Assembly (NCBI GenBank): GCA_013695075.1 | Contig: JACDBE010000311.1 | Coordinates: 1-25,580, forward strand | Direction of reading: 5' to 3' | Origin: Acidimicrobiia bacterium | GTDB lineage: Bacteria; Actinomycetota; Acidimicrobiia; Spongiisociales; UBA5794 | DNA length: 25,580 bases | In this document: one piece after another, positions 22,564 through 25,580 of the stretch | Numbering within the stretch: position 1 is the first letter of the stretch | Layout of the letters: the number at the start of each line of letters is the position of its first letter | Program-made: the position numbers and the translations under genes | The notes under the pieces: generated by a model | Database searches by the model: none | What the model was told of the DNA's origin: nothing | The model's input: the letters and a program-made list of their open reading frames with translations, nothing else

Positions 22564-25182
22564 TCAACCGATCCCGGCGAGCTGGGAGCGGAGTCGGTCG
22601 ATGGCGGCGACGAACTCGGCCCGCTTCGCCTCCTCCTTGGCCACCACCGCCGCCGGCGCCCGTTCCCGGAAGGCGGGGTTGGCCAGCGTTTGCTCCGACG
22701 CCGCCAGCAGCGCCTCGCTGTCGGCGATGGCTCTCTCCAGCCGGGGCCGCTCCACGGCCAGGTCGACGACGCCGGCCATGGGAACATGTACCGACACCCG
22801 GCCGGCGATCAGCCGCGCCGAGCCGCCTCCGTCGCCGCCGATCCCGTCGGTGCCGCCCACCCCTTCGATGACCGTGACCCGCCCCAGCGCCGCCAGCTGG
22901 GAGCGCCACCACGGCGCCGCCAGTCCCCCCGGAGCGTCGAGCCGGACGTCGAGGTGGCGACCGCCGAGGGCATGGTCGGCACGGAAGCGGCGGAGCTCGG
23001 TGACGATCCCGTGCAGCTCGGCCATCCCGTCGGGCGCCGCCACCGCCGGTGGTTCGGGCCAACGCGCGGTGATCAGCAGGGAACCGTCGCCCAGCTCGGC
23101 CCACAGCTCCTCGGTCACATGGGGGACGATCGGGTGCAACAGGGAGAGCAGGTCGCGCAGCACCACCCCCAGAGTCGCTCTGGTGGTCGCCGCCCCGTCC
23201 CCGGCCAGCAGCGGCTTGGCCATCTCCAGGTACCAGTCGAACACCTCCGACCAGGCGAAGTTGTACAGGGTGGTGGCGGCGTCGGAGAAGCGGTACTGGT
23301 CGAGCTGGGTGTCGTACGCGGCGGCGACCTGGGCCAGCCTCCCCAGGATCCAGGCGTCCTCGGGGCCGGGGTCGGTGGGGTAGCCGCCGGTGGCGGGTAC
23401 CAGGCCGACGGAGGCGTGCTCGACGGCAAAGCGCACCGCGTTCCACAGCTTGTTGCCGAAGCGACGCCCGGCGTCGATCCAGTCCTCATTGAGCGGGATG
23501 TCGTGGCCCGGCGCCGCCGACCGCACCAGCGCCAACCGGACGGCGTCGGCCCCGTAGCGATCGGCCAGGTCCAGCGGGTCGAGGGCGTTACCGGCGCTCT
23601 TCGACATCTTGCGGCCGTCGGCGGCGCGGACCAGCCCGTGGATGACGATGTCGGAGAACGGCTTGTCGCCCATGAACCGCATCCCGGTCATCAGCATGCG
23701 CGACACCCAGAAGGTGATGATGTCGAACCCGGTGACGAGAACATCCGTCGGGTAGTAGCGGGCCAGGTCGTTGGTCTTCTCCGGCCAGCCAAGGGTGGAG
23801 AAGGGCCACAGCGCCGAAGAGAACCAGGTGTCGAGCACGTCCTCCTCGGCCCGCACCGCACCACCGCAGGAGGGACAGGCAGTCACGTCGTGTCGGGAGA
23901 CGATGGTCTCGTCGCAGGCGTCGCAGTACCAGGCGGGGATGCGATGACCCCACCACAGCTGGCGGCTGATGCACCAGTCGCGCAGGTTCTCCATCCACGG
24001 CACGTACACGTTGCGCCACCGAGCGGGAACGAAGCGGCTGGCACCGCCGGTCACCGCCTCGATCGCCGGGCCCACCAGCGGGGTCATCGCCACGAACCAC
24101 TGCAGCGATAGCAACGGCTCCACCACGGTGCGACAGCGAGAGCAGTGCCCGACGGCGTGGCGGTGCTCCTCGACACCAACCAGGAGGCCCTGCTCGGTAA
24201 GGGCCGCCTTGACGGCGGCTCGGGCCGCCATCCGGTCCATACCGGCAAAGGCTCCCCCGGCGGCCGTGATCGTGCCCGCCTCGTCGATGACCACCACCGG
24301 GTCGAGCCCGTGCCGGGAGGCTATGTCGAAGTCGAGCGGATCGTGCGCCGGGGTCACCTTGACCGCCCCGGTCCCGAACGCAGGATCGACGGCCTCGTCG
24401 GCGACGATGGGAATGACCCGGCCCAGCAGTGGCAGCACCACGGTGCGGCCCACCAGGTGTCGGTAGCGGTCATCGTCGGGATGGACCGCAACCCCGGTGT
24501 CCCCCAGCATGGTCTCCGCCCGCGTAGTGGCTACCACGATCCCACCGCCCGGTGCGGCATCGGTGTCGTCGGCCAGCGGGTAGCGGATCGACACCAGCCC
24601 GCCCACGGTGTCCTCGTGCTCCACCTCGATGTCTGACAGCGCGGTGCGGCACCGGGGACACCAGTTGATGATGCGGCGCCCCCGGTAGATCACCCCGTCC
24701 TCATAGAGGCTGACGAACACCTCCCGCACCGCCACGCTGAGCCCGGCATCGAGGGTGAAGCGTTCCCTGGTCCAGTCCGTGGAGAAGCCCATGCGGCGGA
24801 TCTGGTCGGTGATGCGACCGCCGGATGCCGCCTTCCAGGCCCACACCCGCTCCACGAACGCCTCTCGGCCCAGGTCGTGACGGGTCAAACCCTCGGCGGC
24901 GAGCTCCCGTTCCACCACGTTCTGGGTGGCGATCCCGGCGTGGTCGGTGCCGGGCAGCCACAGCACGGCGAATCCCTGCATACGCTTGCGTCTCACGATC
25001 ACGTCCTGGAGCGACATGTTGAGGGCGTGGCCCATGTGGAGCACCCCGGTGACGTTGGGCGGCGGGATGACGATCGAGAACGGGGCGCCGTCCGGATTGA
25101 TCTCGGGGCGGAAGGCGCCGGCCTGCTCCCACACCGGATACCAGCGCGCCTCGACCTGCTTGGGGTCGTACGTGGGCTCCAT
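22564..25182 (-). CDS. valS: Valyl-tRNA synthetase
   Basis: ValRS charges tRNA-Val and edits misactivated threonine. From ATG 25182 the protein has 872 aa, in the normal range. It begins with the family start (MEPTYDPKQVEARWYPVW), followed by the HIGH motif as HMGH (49-52) in PPNVTGVLHMGH, the CP1 editing domain (VATTRAETMLGDTGVAVHP, GTGAVKVTPAHDPLD), zinc-type Cys pairs (CPRC, CSRC, CDAC/CPSC), KMSKS (525-529) and a C-terminal coiled-coil arm (ADSEALLAASEQTL onward). The frame is open back to 25245, but the upstream stretch is unlike the family. The ATG has no clear ribosome site; a TAATTT box 10 nt upstream suggests a very short leader. It is the first gene of the long minus-strand block. 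Confidence 0.96.
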   Translation of the reverse strand: MEPTYDPKQVEARWYPVWEQAGAFRPEINPDGAPFSIVIPPPNVTGVLHMGHALNMSLQDVIVRRKRMQGFAVLWLPGTDHAGIATQNVVERELAAEGLTRHDLGREAFVERVWAWKAASGGRITDQIRRMGFSTDWTRERFTLDAGLSVAVREVFVSLYEDGVIYRGRRIINWCPRCRTALSDIEVEHEDTVGGLVSIRYPLADDTDAAPGGGIVVATTRAETMLGDTGVAVHPDDDRYRHLVGRTVVLPLLGRVIPIVADEAVDPAFGTGAVKVTPAHDPLDFDIASRHGLDPVVVIDEAGTITAAGGAFAGMDRMAARAAVKAALTEQGLLVGVEEHRHAVGHCSRCRTVVEPLLSLQWFVAMTPLVGPAIEAVTGGASRFVPARWRNVYVPWMENLRDWCISRQLWWGHRIPAWYCDACDETIVSRHDVTACPSCGGAVRAEEDVLDTWFSSALWPFSTLGWPEKTNDLARYYPTDVLVTGFDIITFWVSRMLMTGMRFMGDKPFSDIVIHGLVRAADGRKMSKSAGNALDPLDLADRYGADAVRLALVRSAAPGHDIPLNEDWIDAGRRFGNKLWNAVRFAVEHASVGLVPATGGYPTDPGPEDAWILGRLAQVAAAYDTQLDQYRFSDAATTLYNFAWSEVFDWYLEMAKPLLAGDGAATTRATLGVVLRDLLSLLHPIVPHVTEELWAELGDGSLLITARWPEPPAVAAPDGMAELHGIVTELRRFRADHALGGRHLDVRLDAPGGLAAPWWRSQLAALGRVTVIEGVGGTDGIGGDGGGSARLIAGRVSVHVPMAGVVDLAVERPRLERAIADSEALLAASEQTLANPAFRERAPAAVVAKEEAKRAEFVAAIDRLRSQLAGIG

Positions 25183-25222
25183 GCGAGCCCGCAAATTACT
25201 ACCGGACTCAGGCTGGAATTCT

Positions 25223-25275
25223 GCAAACTTTGAGCGAGTGACCACGCATAGCGAGGCAACTCGCTCAGGGTTTGC
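25223..25275. promoter_or_regulatory. Palindromic operator-like repeat between valS and amidohydrolase
   Basis: Two 17-bp arms, 25223-25239 (GCAAACTTTGAGCGAGT) and 25259-25275, are inverted copies with 15/17 matches (central TT versus CC mismatch) around a 19-bp spacer. Each arm's outer end overlaps a -35-like box: TTGCAG facing valS (25226-25221) and TTGCCG facing the amidohydrolase (25272-25277). The layout suggests a binding site for a dimeric regulator controlling both directions; the regulator is unknown. Confidence 0.55.
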
Positions 25276-25297
25276 CGCCCGGGACCGAAGCCGAAGC

Positions 25298-25303
25298 TAC
25301 CCT
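25298..25303 (+). promoter_or_regulatory. Probable -10 element of the amidohydrolase gene
   Basis: TACCCT ends 8 nt before the ATG at 25312, with a TTGCCG box 20 nt upstream of it. No ribosome-binding site precedes the ATG, so the transcript is probably leaderless, like tdk. Confidence 0.45.
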
Positions 25304-25311
25304 CGCCGGGC

Positions 25312-25580
25312 ATGACGGTTCGCATTGATGCCGATGTCCTCATCCCCGGGCGGGGCGAGCCCATCGACCACGGGTCGGTGGTGTTCGACGGGCCCACCAT
25401 CAGCTATGTCGGAGCGACGGCGTCCGCCCCCGCCGGCGACGGCGACCCGGTGGAGGTGCCCGCTGTCCTCCCTGGGCTGTGGGAGTGCCACGCCCATTTC
25501 TTCGGGCTGCAGACCCCCGATGTCCACGAGTCGCTGCGGGTGCCGGTGTCCCGGATGGCGGCCCGGGCCACCAGGGACAT
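25312..25580 (+). CDS. Amidohydrolase family protein, N-terminal part
   Basis: The first 89 codons are present and the gene runs off the window. It opens with the small beta-sandwich strands typical of amidohydrolases (MTVRIDADVLIPGRGEPIDH, GSVVFDGPTISYVGA) and reaches the metal-binding motif PAVLPGLWECHAHFFG, where HAH provides the first two metal ligands. The variant LPGLWECHAH resembles the imidazolonepropionase/prolidase-like group acting on cyclic amides or dipeptides, but the substrate cannot be told from this fragment. It is divergent from valS and probably has its own leaderless promoter. Confidence 0.85.
   Translation, partial: MTVRIDADVLIPGRGEPIDHGSVVFDGPTISYVGATASAPAGDGDPVEVPAVLPGLWECHAHFFGLQTPDVHESLRVPVSRMAARATRD

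Noticed and set aside
22690..24111. 473-codon plus-strand open frame opposite valS
   Set aside because: Composition is that of a complement-strand shadow and valS is intact through this region.

Overview
The window is high-G+C chromosomal DNA from a member of the Actinomycetota. The main evidence is gene order: valS-folC-ndk-mreBCD-mrdA-rodA-rng-rplU-rpmA-obgE-proBA-nadD-rsfS-tRNA-Ala on one strand is the arrangement known from rod-shaped and filamentous actinobacteria. The strong GC bias at third codon positions, frequent GTG/TTG starts and probable leaderless promoters agree. The deep, divergent character of ProA, the long-tailed bL21 and the type II thymidine kinase in the cluster suggest a lineage outside the well-studied orders, perhaps Acidimicrobiia-like, but this is inference.

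Left end (1-3220) is accessory DNA. A complete IS21-family insertion sequence occupies 1-2548, and its left terminus coincides with the first base of the window. It carries istA and istB, and each end has four matching ~23-bp-spaced repeats. Next comes a small zinc-ribbon protein gene (2655-3056) broken by two compensating frameshifts in homopolymer runs. That gene lies between two 32-bp inverted repeats (30/32 identical). The accessory block stops at the 3' end of a tRNA-Ala(GGC) gene, a common place for integrated elements.

The centre and right (3221-25245) are housekeeping genes, nearly all on the minus strand. Read in the direction of transcription they are: valS and folC (translation, folate); ndk; the rod-shape elongasome mreB-mreC-mreD-mrdA(PBP2)-rodA, joined by start/stop overlaps; RNase E/G; ribosomal proteins bL21 and bL27; the ribosome-assembly GTPase ObgE; the proline enzymes ProB and ProA; NadD; the ribosome silencing factor RsfS; and tRNA-Ala. 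Two things interrupt this order. A thymidine kinase gene is on the opposite strand between rodA and rng. A MoxR ATPase/VWA-domain pair plus a degenerate secreted LytM (M23) protein sit between proA and nadD.

At the right edge an amidohydrolase gene (25312 onward, truncated by the window) diverges from valS. The shared promoter region contains a 17-bp-arm inverted repeat whose arms each overlap a -35-like TTGC sequence.

The most useful second looks are: the inverted-repeat-bounded broken gene beside tRNA-Ala, the rsfS gene with no canonical start codon, the LytM protein that keeps its metal ligands but lacks both catalytic histidines, the valS/amidohydrolase palindrome, the shared leaderless-type promoters, and the U-less terminator-like hairpins. 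I do not see a clear novel defence or mobile system beyond these.
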